DNA of 64,000 nucleotides from Whitmania pigra (GCA_021613335.1 JAJTWR010000380.1:1-64000); one strand, 5' to 3'. Counted from the first letter of the stretch, positions 36,541 through 53,347 are shown. Notes: generated from the letters alone by a model not told the origin. Made by a program: numbers and translations.

Positions 36541-38149
36541 GACCTCAAAACAAGTATTTGCTCAGCCATGAAACAAACACTTATGAGATAAAAATGCCAG
36601 AAGAATTTGATAAATTGAACTCTCTGAAACAACAGGGCTATAAAGTTTATTGCGAGGAAAATGCTGACAAACCGCAACCTTCACGGACAATGAAAACCGT
36701 CGCCAGCAGAAGTGTCCTCTTCGGCAATCTTCACCCAAACAAGATTTACAAAATCTCGGTCAAAGCTTTCACAAGTGCTGGCGAAGAAGTTCCGAAGCAG
36801 TTTCCATTCTGATGCAAGAAAAAGGTGTGTTTTCGCTGACGAATAATGGCAACACTCCATCAGTTCCGACGTCACCGATTACGTCGTCGACGGCAGACCA
36901 ATCGGATACGGAGACGACGAAGGGGAACCGATTGCTAATGTCGGTTCAAACTCTTCCGTGTCCGTTCCGTCCGTTCTGAATTCTCACCTCATGGAAAATC
37001 TACTTCCGGGCGTTGTTTATGAGTTCAATGTTGCTGCCAAATCTCCAAGGGGATTGAGTTCTTATTCTCGACCTGTTGAAGTGGAAACTCAAGAAGAGGG
37101 TGCTTATTTTAAATGTTTTTGAATTAAAACTGATTAATGTACTTTTAATATCCACATGACATAATATTATCATTGATTTAATAAAGTAACATGGAATTTA
37201 CTCGTGCAGTAATAGGTGATTCTGTTATTTTTATAAATTTAAAAATTTTTATTTTTAGTTCCCAGTTCACCTCCTGAAAACCTTCATGCCGAAGCTCTCG
37301 ATTTGACTACCATCAGAGTCATTTGGAAACCAATCAGTAAGGGGAAAAGAAATGGAAGATGGTAAGTGAAATATTTTTGGTGCTCTTAAACGAAATTACG
37401 TGTAATAAAATATTCCTTTACAAAAATTAGAAATATTAAATAAAATATAAATTACTGACTTGAAATCCATATTCTGTTACATTATTATTATGCTTTGCTG
37501 TTACAAACAATTTCATATTTCAATTCAATTATTATTTTTACATTGATTAATCAATTTCCTTCATTAGTAATTCACTATATTGTAGTACCTGGTGTCCCGA
37601 GGAGACTCAGGGTGACGGTTCAAAGTTCAACGAGTGTACTCGTCACGTGGCGTCCCCTTTGGAGCAAACTGGACTCATCCAGAGCCACCAGGTTTTCTAT
37701 CTGGAGTTGGATAGGAATGAGCAAATTGTTGAAAATCCCATGATCAAGGATGTTGAAAGTGGTTGGACATCTGCTTATAAACTTTGGTGACTCTTGATAG
37801 TTGATGGCTTATTAACATTTTAAATAAAAATTTCAAAAGGTTCACAAGATGAGATTTTTATTGACGGGCTGAAGGTTGGTACATCGTACGACTTTCAAGT
37901 GGCCTTTTATACTAGGAGAGGTGATGGTCCCAGATCTAAACCAAAACGAGTCAAAACAACGGTTCCAGGTGAAAATATGTATTAATTACATTAACTACAT
38001 TTGTTCAAACAAAATGTTCAAAACTTTTAAAAATTGATGAATTGGTGTTCAATTAACATTGAATGTTTTTACCCTTCCAAAACACTTGCCCCCTGGCAAT
38101 GTTTACTGTTTGCAGATGAGACACATAAATGCTGTTAAGATAATAAGAT

Positions 38150-39250
38150 TTTCTCAAGTTGAGGTCACAGAGAGTCGACATTAATGGCTTTATCTCTGAT
38201 GAAGTTCCTGTCACAAGTGGAGTTCTTCAGGCAGTGTTCTAGGGTCAACCGTATTTCTAATCTTCATAAATGATCTACCCAGCACTTTTGCTAACTCAAA
38301 GAGTTTGCAGATGATGTAAAGCTTTACAACAAGTCTCCAGTTACAATATTCTTTTGACAAGATAGCAGAATGGAGTGATAAATGGCAGTTGCAACTTGCT
38401 CCTGACAAATGACAGATTCTCTCACTGATTGGCTGCAAAAGAAGTTTTAACCCTTGTGAATATGTCTAACAAGAGTTGACATAGTTCGAGATCTGGGGGT
38501 GATCATTGATTCTTCTCTCCACTTTGGCAAACACATTAATAACATCATGAAAAGAGCACCATCCACATCCAAACTGATTCTATTGTCCTTTTCTATAAGA
38601 GACCAAAATATTCTAATAAAAGCCTTCTGCACATATGTTAGGCCAATATTGGAATGCAGCTCTCCTGTCTGGAATCCTTACAGGAATTCACTTATAGACA
38701 GGATAGAAAAAATTCAAAAGCGACTTACCAAAGCCAACCCTTTGACTCCTCATCCCTACAGGCAAAGACTAAAACTACTCAAATTACATTCCTTAGAGAA
38801 ACGTCGATTGTTGGCTGACCTCACCCTCTGCTTCAAGATCAAAAATCGGCTTACTCACACCACAATGTCTCTCATCAATTCAAATTATTCCAGAAGCCGA
38901 GGCCACAATCACAAATTGACTAGCAGCAAATTCTGATGCGATATCTCAAAATACTTTTTAGCAACCATGTCGTAATACCCTGGAACTCCTTGCCGACCGA
39001 TGTTTTAAACTCTACAACTCTAACTCGCTTCAACTCAGCAACTCAGACAACTAAACTTTACCCATTTCCTTAGATTTAAAGAGCATTAAGATGACTGTGC
39101 TCATGAGAAATTATTTTTTAAACATTTGTGGGTGCCTTTTTGTGGTCTAGCTTCGTTGCTCGGATATTTGCTCGTTTATCTTTTGCTGCTTGGTCATGTA
39201 ACTGGTTGAAAGCCCTTTGACCTCGTGTGAATAAATAAATAAAAAAAAGA
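38150..39250 (+). mobile_element. CR1/Jockey-type LINE, 5'-truncated, in phosphatase intron
   Basis: The plus strand reads the RT palm (TSGVLQ.SVLGSTVFLIFIND, then FADDVKLY) and then a long intact frame at 38499-38936 with VRDLGVIIDSSLHFGKHINN, AFCTYVRPILECSSPVWNP and LEKRRLLADL. This is the classic C-terminal region of CR1/Jockey ORF2. Earlier frames are broken by stops. It ends in GAATAAATAAATAAAAAAAA, a microsatellite-like 3' tail. It lies between phosphatase exons ending at 37971 and starting at 39362. No target duplication was established. Confidence 0.8.
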
Positions 39251-39629
39251 TATCATATAATATTAACTTACCATCAAGTAAAGTAACTGACAGATTTTTT
39301 ACCCCATGCATCAATCATGTAAAAATATATTGATTAACTTTATTAATTGTTGACATTGTAGCCTTTGGACCTCCAGAAAATGTATACTTGACTTTCAAGC
39401 AGCACAACCCTTTCAGAGTGCTTGCCACGTGGGATGCTTCATCTAAAAGTTTGGGTACCAGTGCCTCTATGCAGGGGTACAAAGATTTGTATCAAGCAAC
39501 GCATGCAAGCGATGAAACCATAGAAGAATTAATCATAGGAGAAGAGACAAGAGAAGCTCTCACAAAACCACTCTGTATGAAAATCATTGAAATTGAAATT
39601 ATAGTATTTGTAGTTAATTTATATAGCAC

Positions 39630-39770
39630 CTTATGCATAGCATCAGAGGCCCTTCTTGTAACCATTTATACAGCGCTCCTTCCCAAAGGCGCTTGTGGTG
39701 CAGGCTGGGTTTCGAACTCGACTGTTGTTATTACTGCCACGTGCAGAATTAATTCGGGATCGAATATTTA
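39630..39770 (+). repeat. SINE-like segment, partial copy at 63060-63120
   Basis: Contains CAGGCTGGGTTTCGAACTCG, which recurs as CAGGCTGGGTTGCGAACTCG at about 63084-63103 and resembles a tRNA B box. It lies in an intron of the phosphatase pseudogene. Confidence 0.5.
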
Positions 39771-42000
39771 TTTGTTAACATTTTCCAAATTATTTTGTCT
39801 CCGTAATTAATTGCATGCAATGCTTGTTATTATTCAATGTTTTATTTGTTTTAATTTATTTTTTTATTTTTGTTTCGAACAGCAAATGGAATGGAATATG
39901 AATTCCAAATCATGGCCAAAAGTTTGAATGAATATGGACCACCTGCTCTTGCTTTTATCTATGTACCTGAAGGAAGTAAGCCAGAAAGAAATATTCTGTT
40001 AAATATTGTTAAATTAAATGTTAAATCACCGACGACAGTTCAAAAAATATTTTCTAATTTTGGATTCAACCAATTCTTATTTCATTTCTCCTTCAGAAGC
40101 ACTTGCAGTCCCGGAGATGCTGTCTTTGAAGCGACTAAGTCCTTCGACAGCATTCTTGGCATGGAAACCTTTGAGGTAGGAGACCTGGAATGACCAAAAA
40201 GGAGAATACAGAGTGAAGTTGAAGGAAAAAGATGCCCTTATCGAAGAAATTCTTACCTCCCATTCGTCGTCGACCGAATTAACATTTAATAACTTGAAGC
40301 CGAACGTCACATATGACATTCAGATGTCGTCCTGCATGAGTTCGGAGTGCAGTGCATAGAGTCAAGTGATGGAATTGAAACCCCTGCACATGCCTGGAAG
40401 TATGTCCTGTTCATGTGCTTCCATGTATTTGGCCTAATTCGAGACATTGCTAACTATTTTATATTTTGAAATAATTTGGTTTGGTTTAAGAATTAAATTG
40501 TTAATAAATCTAACTTTAATTTAAATCTAATCTAAAAAAATCTAATAAATTAATTTCTCCCTTCTTAAATTCTCACAAATCTACAGGCACCTTGAATCAA
40601 TTACTTGACGATTTTAGCCGATTTTCTTTTAACAAGATTTATAAATTAAACATAAAAGTTGCTATCCAATCCTATTTACAAAAGCCATTCTTTATAAGTC
40701 AAGAAATGATTCCTAAAGTCGTTTCATTTGTTATTATTTTTTTTAGATCAGACCTTCTAAATTGTGATTTTATCATATTTCAATCTCAGAAAAAACGAAG
40801 TCTTCTAATCTTCTGGAGGCTCCATCAGCAGAAAGAATGTCATCATCCACTGCTTTAGTGAAATTGAGGGGTAATCAATCGGAAATGAGGAGTGGAATGT
40901 ATTATCTCATTGTAGTGGAGGAGGATTTGGCGTCGATAAGGAATCCTAACAGCTTTTCCACTCTCGAAATACGTTCTGCCTCAAGTTAATGGCATTGAAA
41001 TTTTGGAATCAATTGGCCAAATAATTAAAATATTGCTAATTTTACATATCGCCGACGAACTGCTACTAATGCTCACTTCATTTTAAACAAATCTACGACA
41101 GTTGTTAAAGGAGTCGGAGGACGAGCACGTTTGGATCTGCAGACAATTTTCGGCATCCCACTTTCCAACAGAGTTTCTCGCCGGGGATGAAAAAAGAGAT
41201 CACCATTTCATCAACCACAAACTCAATCTGGACAACTTCTCGTATCGTTTCTTCATCAGGCTCAGAACAGATCGCGACGAAGAGTTTTCGAGCAAGTACA
41301 GTCACCCGTTAGGGGCTCCGTTTTCCCACGGTGCAAATCTGGTCAGCTTCAAGGAAGATAATACAGAAAAGCCTGCATTCAATAATTTGTTCATAATAAT
41401 AATCTCTGTTTTCATGTCCCTGCTGCTAGCTGCGTTTGTCATTTTGACTGCCGTCTTCGTCAAAAAAGAGAACGAGAAAGATATACGTCGACAAGAAACA
41501 AAAAGACTACAAAAAGATCAGGAGCAACACCGATGCTTCCGAATTTCCCCTGAATCCGAGAGGTCTACTCGACCCAGACAGAAATCTTTACATAATGACC
41601 ATGACCAGGGCTCAGAGGGTGATCCCTATCCATCAACTGGCAGACGAGGTTGAGGAACTGAATAGGAATGATTGAGAGCTTCTGAGGAACGAATACGAGT
41701 CCATTGATTCCGAGAAGCAGTTCACCTGGCTGACCTCAAACCAGGAGCAGAACAGGCACAAGAACAGGTATGCCAATGTGGTGGCCTACGACCACTCGAG
41801 GGTTGTCCTGCAACCCCTTGGATATCCGGGGAGTGACTACGTCAATGCCAACTACATCTACGGTCTCAGCAACAAGCAAATGTACATAGCCACCCAGGTG
41901 TGACATTGTGTATCTTAGTCTTTATTAATGTTGAATAATTTTGTTATTATTAGTATTACCATCATTTTATTATAATAATATTCAACATTAATTATTATTA

Positions 42001-42107
<107 letters not shown>

Positions 42108-42582
42108 TTGATTATTGTTATTTCACATTTACCCTTAAGAATTACTTTCCGGTGATAACATCATCTTTAACGATGTTTCATACTCATTTAGGGTCCGATG
42201 CTTGAAACATTTGAGGATTTTTGGAGGATGGTTTGGGAATGCAACTGCTCAACCATCGTCATGATCACCAAGCTGGAAGAATGAAGCGGGGTAAAATATA
42301 AAAACAGTAACGTGCCTTTAATATGCTTAATAAATAAATAAAATACAAAATATAAATATAATCAATTAACTGACTAATTGCCTATTGAAAGTAAAGGATG
42401 TTTAAAGTTTATCAGATTAAAACACCAAACGGTGATAAAAGTCATAAAATTCAGCTTAAATCTTAAGAATTGCATGATATTTCATAGAGTTGTATTCTTG
42501 TGCTTGACAATATGGAAAGTGATGGGCACTATATGAATGAATGACAAAATGCTCATCTGATGCTGATGCAATGCTATTTATA

Positions 42583-43815
42583 CAGTGCTAGAAAATGCAC
42601 CTATTTTTCATGGACAAAATCAGTGTTTTGATGATGTTTTCATCCAAATTTCTCCAGGCGCTCCAAATCGCTTCTTTCAATTCATTTTCTGTGTTATATT
42701 GCTGTCCATTGCCTGATCTTGAAAGAAGGCTTCAGACATTTTCAGTCGGATTCAAGTCGGGTGAACATTCAGGCCAGTCCATCACTTGCATGTTGGACTC
42801 CTGGAAAAATGCTCTGGTTGCCTTGGAAACATGAATGGAAACCTTATCTTGCTGAAATTCATGTTGTTTTGTTTCAACAAAAGGAAGGAGATAATCCTTG
42901 AGCATTTTGATGTACTTCTGAGAGTCTTGCCTCCCTTTCAAAAGCACCAGTTCAGTCCTCCCAAATGCTGAAATTCTTCCCCAGACCATCACAGAGATGA
43001 TGAAGAATTTCCATGTTTTCCTCTTCATGTTTTCTGCTATAAAACATCTCTTTGGCCCAGAGGAGGCGTTTTTTCTTGTGATGGACTTTCAACGCTGGAG
43101 CTCGCCTTCGCATTTCGTATTTCAGATGTCAACTTGAATTAAGATAACTGCAGACTGTTCCAACATTGACATTCTAAATCCAGCTTATCTTATAGCTGTT
43201 TACACGAATATTCTCCTCGTGAAGCCTCCCTGATGAGGTGTCTCTGAATCTGATTCGAGAGTTTTTTCTGTCTTCCGCCCTTGTACTTTTTCCCATATGA
43301 ATCTGGATTATCCAAAAAACATTTGATGACAGCTCTTGACCTATTCAACTCATTTGCAATCTTTCTTATTGAATAGTTTGCTTTCCCAAAGGCCTTAACT
43401 TGTCCTCCTTCTCCTTCTGTCAAACCTGCTCTCTTCCCCATGATGAAATGAATGTAAAAAGAAGTTTTGTTTATTTATTTATTTATTTGATTATAGTCCG
43501 TTGTATAAGATGTTTTGAATTTCACACTCCTTTATATAGCGTCCTTAATGACAATTTAATGTTTGATCCTACTAATAAGACCATGAAATTGATGAAACGA
43601 GTCCAAACCGGAAACTGTCGTAATAATATTTTCAGGCCAAAAATGGTTCATTTGCATCATTTAAGGGGAACCATTAACCCACATGAAAGGAAATTTTGCA
43701 CAATGCTTACAAATAGTGCTTTTACGTAATTGCTGCAAATTTCAGCAAGATATGTTAATTTGTAATGAAATTATCCATAAAAAGTGGGTATGTTGTAACA
43801 ATATTTTTAGCACTG
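42583..43815 (-). mobile_element. Tc1/mariner (Tc3-like) transposon with inactive transposase
   Basis: The element is 1,233 bases, bounded by TA on both sides (42581-42582 and 43816-43817). Its ends are inverted: CAGTGCTAGAAAAT on the left, and the complement of the right end reads CAGTGCTAAAAATA. The minus strand encodes a DD34E-type transposase in pieces. The N-terminal helix-turn-helix lies at 43190-43441 (LTEGEGGQVKAFGKANYSIR, SRAVIKCFLDNPDSYGKK). The C-terminal catalytic part lies at about 42600-43100 (QQDKVSIHVSKATRAFF, then DWPECSPDLNPTENVW). The conserved QQDNA Asp and the SPDLNPxEN Glu are present, but stops and frameshifts separate the halves, so it is not autonomous. It inserted in an intron of the phosphatase pseudogene. 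Confidence 0.9.
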
Positions 43816-44399
43816 TATGCATATATGCTATATAAATAAACTGCGATTACACTTGCAAGAAAACCATTTGAGATGAATGTATGAACTCAAATTCAGATCA
43901 AGTGCGACTGTTATTGGCCACAGCACGGATCAGAGGTTTACGGAAGGATGCAAGTATCACTGAAAGATGTCCTCGATTTGGCTTCTTATACGATCCGCAC
44001 CTTCACAATTTCCGTCGTGAGTTTCAACGAGCCGGTCATTGAATTTGCTCGACAGTAGCTTTAAAATCAGAGATTCTTTTTGATAAATTAATATTTAATT
44101 ATTTCTCTTCATCCACATTGATAATAAATGTCATTACTTTATCAAGAACACGATTTATTAAATTTATTTATTGCTCATCTTCTCTTGGAAAATGTTTCAC
44201 GATAAATGAACAAATAATTTTTATTCAAAACAGAGAGATTTCTTGGAAACCAGAGAGGTCTTCCAACTGCAATTCACTTCATGGCCTGACCACGGTGTGC
44301 CCGAGTACCCAACACTGTTGTTGCAATTCATCAAACGAGTCTGAACTGCAAACAGCATTCATGGAGGACCGATTACTGTGCATTGCAGATAAATGGCTT

Positions 44400-44700
44400 A
44401 ATAATTTAACCTATAATAATAATATTATTATTACTATATTATTACTATAATAATAATATCTTCCCCATAATATCTTATTGTTATATATATAAATAGTATA
44501 TTAATACTATATTATTACTATAATAATAATTAATATTATTATTACTATATTATTACTATAATTTTATATAATTATAATAATATTATTATTATTTAATTAT
44601 ATTATTATATAATTATATAATATTATTATTATTTAATTATATTATTATATAATTATAATATTATTATTATTAATTATTATTATTATTACTTTATAATAGT
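44400..44700. repeat. AT-only palindromic ATT/AAT array
   Basis: Alternating AATAATATTATTATT blocks that can pair with each other, in the intron between the last two recognised phosphatase exons. Confidence 0.85.
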
Positions 44701-44912
44701 AATCTAAAACATTTACTCATCGTATAAATGTTATAGCTATTATTTTTATGATGAGAACATTATTACTCATTATTACATTATTCAGACCATCAGTAATATA
44801 ACTTTAAAAAAAATACATCTATCCCCTTTAGATTCAAATCATTAGTTATAATAAAACAAATTCATCATTTCAGTGCTGGCGTAACTCATACGGGTACGGG
44901 TACAATGATAGC

Positions 44913-45032
44913 CGTTGACATTTCGTGGGACCACATGGTTCAGTTTGGATAGTGATCTCCTCTTCAACAGGCAAAAGAGCGACGATCCATGAAAAGGTAT
45001 TTTCACGCGTTATAGAACATTCCTCACTTCTC
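44913..45032 (+). repeat. 120-bp segment duplicated at 45348-45467
   Basis: Starts CGTTGACATTTCGTGGGACC and ends at CCTCACTTCTC; the copy at 45348-45467 differs at one base that I can see. This copy directly follows the phosphatase P-loop exon. Confidence 0.92.
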
Positions 45033-45237
45033 AGCTCACACTCTATTTTTATTAACATCCGTTGCATAACTAAAACATTAGGACTAGGCTTCTACAACAT
45101 TTGGATTTTTATCCGCGCTGCCATCATAAGATGTACAGCCTTAGCTATTAGGCTAACATCTCGGTAGCACAGACATCATTTCAGCTATTTTCCAAGGAGG
45201 AAATCTTGGAGACGACATACTTTTATTTCTAGCCAAA

Positions 45238-45348
45238 ATTCAAATGGGGGCAAACATTCGCACAACATGAGTTAATGATCTTTTTTCCGACTAGCCTAAA
45301 TTAAAGGGGCCTTCCAAATTGAAGCCCCTGCTCGGTAGATATATTAAC
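45238..45348 (+). repeat. dispersed repeat, copy at 45883-45990
   Basis: Shared runs are ATTCAAATGGGGGCAAACAT, TTTTTTCCGACTAGCCTAAA and CCCCTGCTCG. The phrase CGGTAGATATATTAACG at its end also recurs at about 46452. Confidence 0.85.
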
Positions 45349-45467
45349 GTTGACATTTCATGGGACCACATGGTTCAGTTTGGATAGTGATCTCCTCTTC
45401 AACAGGCAAAAGAGCGACGATCCATGAAAAGGTATTTTCACGCGTTATAGAACATTCCTCACTTCTC
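45348..45467 (+). repeat. second copy of the 120-bp duplicated segment
   Basis: See 44913-45032. It is followed by a C-run (CCCCCCCC) and then by LINE-derived sequence. Confidence 0.92.
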
Positions 45468-45474
45468 CCCCCCC

Positions 45475-45810
45475 TGACATTGCAAACTGTTTCAACGTCT
45501 ATTTCGCAAACATTGGGGCAGATCTTGCTAAACAAATACCAGCACAGCAAATGTCCTTCGAGTCATACCTAAATCACCCAGCAATCCAGTCCATGGCAAT
45601 TGCATCGACAACTCCTAGTGAAATAATCAAATTAGCCAAAGAAATCAAAACCATATGCAGTTGTGTATATGATCAAATAGATCCATGTCTGGCCACATAT
45701 TTTATCCAATACATTGCAATCCCCTTGGCATCCATAATTAATCACTCGTTAATGTCTGGAAAGACCAGCTAAAGAAAGCCAGAGTCTTACATTTGCATAA
45801 TTAACAAACA
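45475..45810 (+). pseudogene. LINE ORF2 fragment, region before RT
   Basis: The plus strand reads ANCFNVYFANIGADLAKQI, then MSFESYLNHPAIQSM, TPSEIIKLAKEIK and PLASIINHSLMSGKTS. This is the linker between endonuclease and RT typical of CR1/Jockey LINEs. It ends in a stop where RT motif 1 would begin. Confidence 0.65.
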
Positions 45811-45882
45811 ACCTGCATTTTTTCATGTTATACAAATTATTAAGCTACGAGAGATTTAATTATAATAATTGTATTAATAATT

Positions 45883-45990
45883 CAAATGGGGGCAAACATT
45901 AGTACAACTTGAGAGAATGACCTTTTTTCCGACTAGCCTAAATTCAAGGGGGTGTGCCCCCCAAAATGACGTCCCTGCTCGCAGGGCCGC
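45883..45990 (+). repeat. dispersed repeat, copy of 45238-45348
   Basis: See 45238-45348. It continues into a GC-rich run (GCAGGGCCGCCGAGAGCC). Confidence 0.8.
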
Positions 45991-46204
45991 CGAGAGCCAA
46001 CAAGGGCCCCAGGGCAGGACATCATTGCGGACCCCTTGTCAAAATACAGTCAATTCCGGATATAGTCAAGTCGGTTACAGTCAAGTTTCGGATACAAACT
46101 GATCTCTTGCACCGTGTAAACTATACCTGTAAAACCTATAAATCGAGGTAAATATTATATTCAAGGTTCAAGAAAAACTAGGGATGGTAATCCCATCGCA
46201 TGAT

Positions 46205-46440
46205 CCTACAATACCTTACCCTAGCGTCTCACAGCAGAATACAGAGTTTATACACCCTACGTGAAATGGACTGTTTGTTCGGCAGTATATAATTTAAAAC
46301 TGAAGGGCTATTAGGACATTAAATTCTGTTGCCTACAGTAAACGATGAGACGTGCAAAAATTGACATGATCGGGCTGGCCGGACCCCCTTACAGATGCAG
46401 GCCCTCTGGCAGTGACCTCCCATGACCCCCTTCTCGGGGT
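46205..46440 (+). repeat. dispersed repeat, copy of 35580-35840
   Basis: See 35580-35840; same orientation, about 10.6 kb away. Confidence 0.85.
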
Positions 46441-46467
46441 GCTTACCTGTTCGGTAGATATATTAAC

Positions 46468-46625
46468 GTCCGTTGAATAACAAGATAATTTTGACTCAGC
46501 AGGAGTCATTTTGTAAGCCATCCCCGATTGTACTGCAATAAAAGTCAATGCGTCGGACCAGCCGAGGCACTCCTAGTTTACAAAAATAGCTGAACAACAA
46601 CATTCTCCGCTGGAGAACCTTTTGC
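46468..46625 (+). repeat. dispersed repeat, diverged copy at 48300-48460
   Basis: Shared landmarks in order: CGTC(C/T)(G/T)TTGAATA, TTTTGACT, GGACCA(G/A)CCGAG, TCCTAG and GCTGGAGPuAC. The second copy lies in an intron of the family A gene. Confidence 0.6.
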
Positions 46626-46734
46626 CTGTTATATTTATTGGAATAACTAATTCTCGGTGATAAAGAAAAGTCTCTCTTTAGTAACCTGATAATAAAATTT
46701 AAAGTCCGCTTAAAAAGTCTTATAATAAATATTA

Positions 46735-50304
<3,570 letters not shown>

Positions 50305-50704
50305 TTCCTGATAGAATATTCTAACTTTTTAAAATAAGCAACAATTCCTTGACGAATACAACATTATTCTAATATCACAACGTATCATTGTAGTACAATT
50401 TACAAAAGATATATATTTTGTTATTTACTTTTCTACATTTTATATAAATTTAATTTAAAAAGCTATTAAAGAAACTTAGACACTATTCAAACTATGCTTA
50501 GAATATATATTATATCTAAATTTCTTTAAGAATAATACATAATAATAATAATTAACAATAATTCTTATCTCGGCCTCTCGAGCCCTACTGAGAACGACCA
50601 AAATCTCTCTTTGTCTTAGCATTTTGTCATCGGTTTTGTCGGTTTTATATGTCGCCAAACCCTAATATCTCGAGCAAAAGAGGGCCAAATTGGCCACTTT
50701 ACCT

Positions 50705-51135
50705 TGGTTGTTTTGACCCCCGCGACAATTCACCGACCTTAAAGTGGAACCGCCAAAAAGTATGAACTCCTGAAAGATCTCTACTATTCAGAATGATCTG
50801 TTTAACTGAACGAGTAAGAAGGCGAAAAAAATGATCTAGGGTGGCGAAATGACATGAAGTTTCTGTACCAGCTAATTGGATTCTTTCGACATTTATAAAG
50901 TTTTAAGAAGATGATCAAGGTGATATTTTATGCACTCCCGCGACAATTCATCGACTTTAAAGTGGAACCGCCAAAACTATTCAGAATGATCAGCTTAACT
51001 GGACGAGTAAGAAGATGAAAAAAATGATCTAGGGTGGCGAAATGACTTGAAGTTTCTGTACCAGCTAATTGGATTTTTTCGACATTTATAAAATTCTAAG
51101 AAGATGATCAAGGTGATATTTCATGCACTTCCAGC
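50705..51135 (+). repeat. tandem duplication, two copies of about 200-220 bp
   Basis: Copies at about 50718-50938 and 50939-51131 share GCGACAATTCA, AAAGTGGAACCGCCAAAA, ATGATCTAGGGTGGCGAAAT and TTTCTGTACCAGCTAATTGG. The second copy lacks about 20 bases near its start. No coding content was seen. Confidence 0.92.
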
Positions 51136-52784
51136 CTTATCCAGCTTGTTGGTATTGGAATGGCATGCGATTTGGCTCAGAGGGTTGCGTTACGAACTTT
51201 AAATCTATTATGATTATGATAATCACAATAACCCATCATAACAATTAAAATCGTTTGATACTTGGGGCAACGTTGTGGAATAACTCGCTGCTCTTTAAAT
51301 ACTTTTATTTAAATCAAAAGTTTCACGAGCTCTTTCTGAAATCCATTTAGAACTTTCACTATCACTTGTGCTGGAAAGTAGACCAACCATCCATTCTAGG
51401 TTTGCCATGACAAGTAGCAGTTAAGACATACCTTCCAGATAGAAAGACTCATCAAAGACACCTAAAAGTTTTTCTTTCTGTACTCTTGTTCTACCTCTGC
51501 CTTCTCGGATACACGGACGTCGTTTCAGTTTTTTACAAGGGACAAAACTTTCCTTCTATCTTAAAATCCAGCGACTTAAAAGGTAAGAATTTCTGTTGAG
51601 ATTTTGATTGAAATTGATAACCAAAGATGTTTATTGAAGGAATAGTAAACACAAGTTTTAAATTTCTGTGCAAATGAGTCTTAAATGATGGAATGATAGC
51701 ATTCATAAGTAATTGCATTTATCACTGAATTTGTATGGTAGCATTGCAAATAGTTTTAAGAAGTTGAAGAAGAGCAGAAAATTACACTATTAATCCTTTA
51801 GAAAATTTGTTATCTAAACATTTAATATTGTGTACCCCAATAACTAACCGGCTAACCCCGGCAACTGAATCCCGGCTCCGGCTATAAATGACTCCGGTCA
51901 ATCTATAAAAGATTTTTCAAGAACGGATTGGAGTGGCGGTTATTTCATTCACAAGATCGTAATTAATTATTTAACAGTAAAATTTGAATGTCAGCGGAAT
52001 TTCATCGATAACTGATTCTGATTTTGGTTTTCTTTTTATAAATGGCTTGAAATTCATAACTTGAATATGTTATGAAAGTAAAATTGGTAAGCTTTATTAA
52101 ATAGCAACAAAATGGAATCTTAAAAATTGTTTATGATGAATTTTCCGGATTTCATTTCTCTCAGCAGTATTCCCTCCACATAATTCCGAAACATTATCAT
52201 CGTTATGATCATCACTGTTACTTGTCAAATAGAAATTTGTCAAAGACCATAGTCATTGCAGTAGCTGTTACATCACAAAATCATTGTATAACTTTGTAAT
52301 AGGATAGATTTGCAATGTACTGTAAACGGACTAGGTTAGTCATACCATTTGTTTCACCTGTTGCAGCTGCGTTAATGTCGATTCAAAATCCAATGAAAGG
52401 AGAGAAAGAAAGATTGAAGAGATTCTTATTATAATATTATAATGTAGGCAACACTTCGAAATTAAAGGATATAAATAAAACAGGAAGCTCAAAAATGAAG
52501 AATGTATATGAAAATATGAAAAGTAAAACCTACCTGTACGACTGAATCACACCTGCTGCACCTGATAAGCTTCAGGACGGGTTTATTAGTTGCGGCTAGA
52601 GGCGATAATGCTTTTTATTGAACATAAGTTCGTTAATTTGGATCAATAATCTTGGCTTAGCATTCCTGTATCCAGGTGAGTAGAGGCCTTACTATTAATG
52701 CGATAAAAATTTATATTATAAGCAGCTTAAATCGAATGAATTAAGTTATTAATAGGTATTACTAGGCTTAATAGGTACAAACTC

Positions 52785-53040
52785 AAAATTATAGATTTGG
52801 TAGTTACTTGTTACTCCGCCTTGGAGCTCCTTGGAGGAGTTTCCCTCGTCTTCAAACGTTTCGACCCTTGCAATCTCCTTACGTTTTCTGCGGGGCGGGC
52901 GGGCCGCATCCGGATGTCCCTGTCGGATTTGTCGTTCGGGACCCATCTCTTACCGCCGGCTCTGAGAGGCACTCGTTGGCCTTGTTATGCCGGTCATTGC
53001 TGCCTGGACTGGAGCGACTGCGAAAGCCCTCAATTGTTTA
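52785..53040 (-). repeat. GC-rich LINE-associated repeat
   Basis: The minus strand reads RQGHPDAARPPRRKRKEIAR and then VETFEDE. The plus strand at 58800-58950 reads a related GHPSDQRVRPGPGG and then ILRAETFEEG. These phrases look like the same decayed element in opposite orientations. Confidence 0.5.
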
Positions 53041-53347
53041 ATTAGTTGTAACATTGTTATTAATATTCTGGACATTTTCTTCTTTCGTTATTTTCATCAC
53101 AATTTTTTAGCCATTTCCAGTAAAATTAAAAGATAGCTTAAAGAATGTAGTTCAAAATTAATTGTTTATTAAGTATAAATATTTTACAATAAGTAATAAT
53201 TATTACTATCAATTATCGTAAAAGAAATAATAATTATTACGGACAACTGTTTTTGTGCTAATTCAAGAGCACCTTGTTAACCTTTGACCTTAAGCCATCG
53301 TCCTCAACAACACCAGTCTAATCAACCCAACTGGGCGCACAGAAGAG

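Larger units (their letters stand above)
50305..53347. other. spacer with tandem duplication and a GC-rich repeat
   Basis: Holds the 220-bp tandem duplication at 50705-51135 and a GC-richer repeat at 52785-53040, both listed separately. No gene was recognised. Confidence 0.45.
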
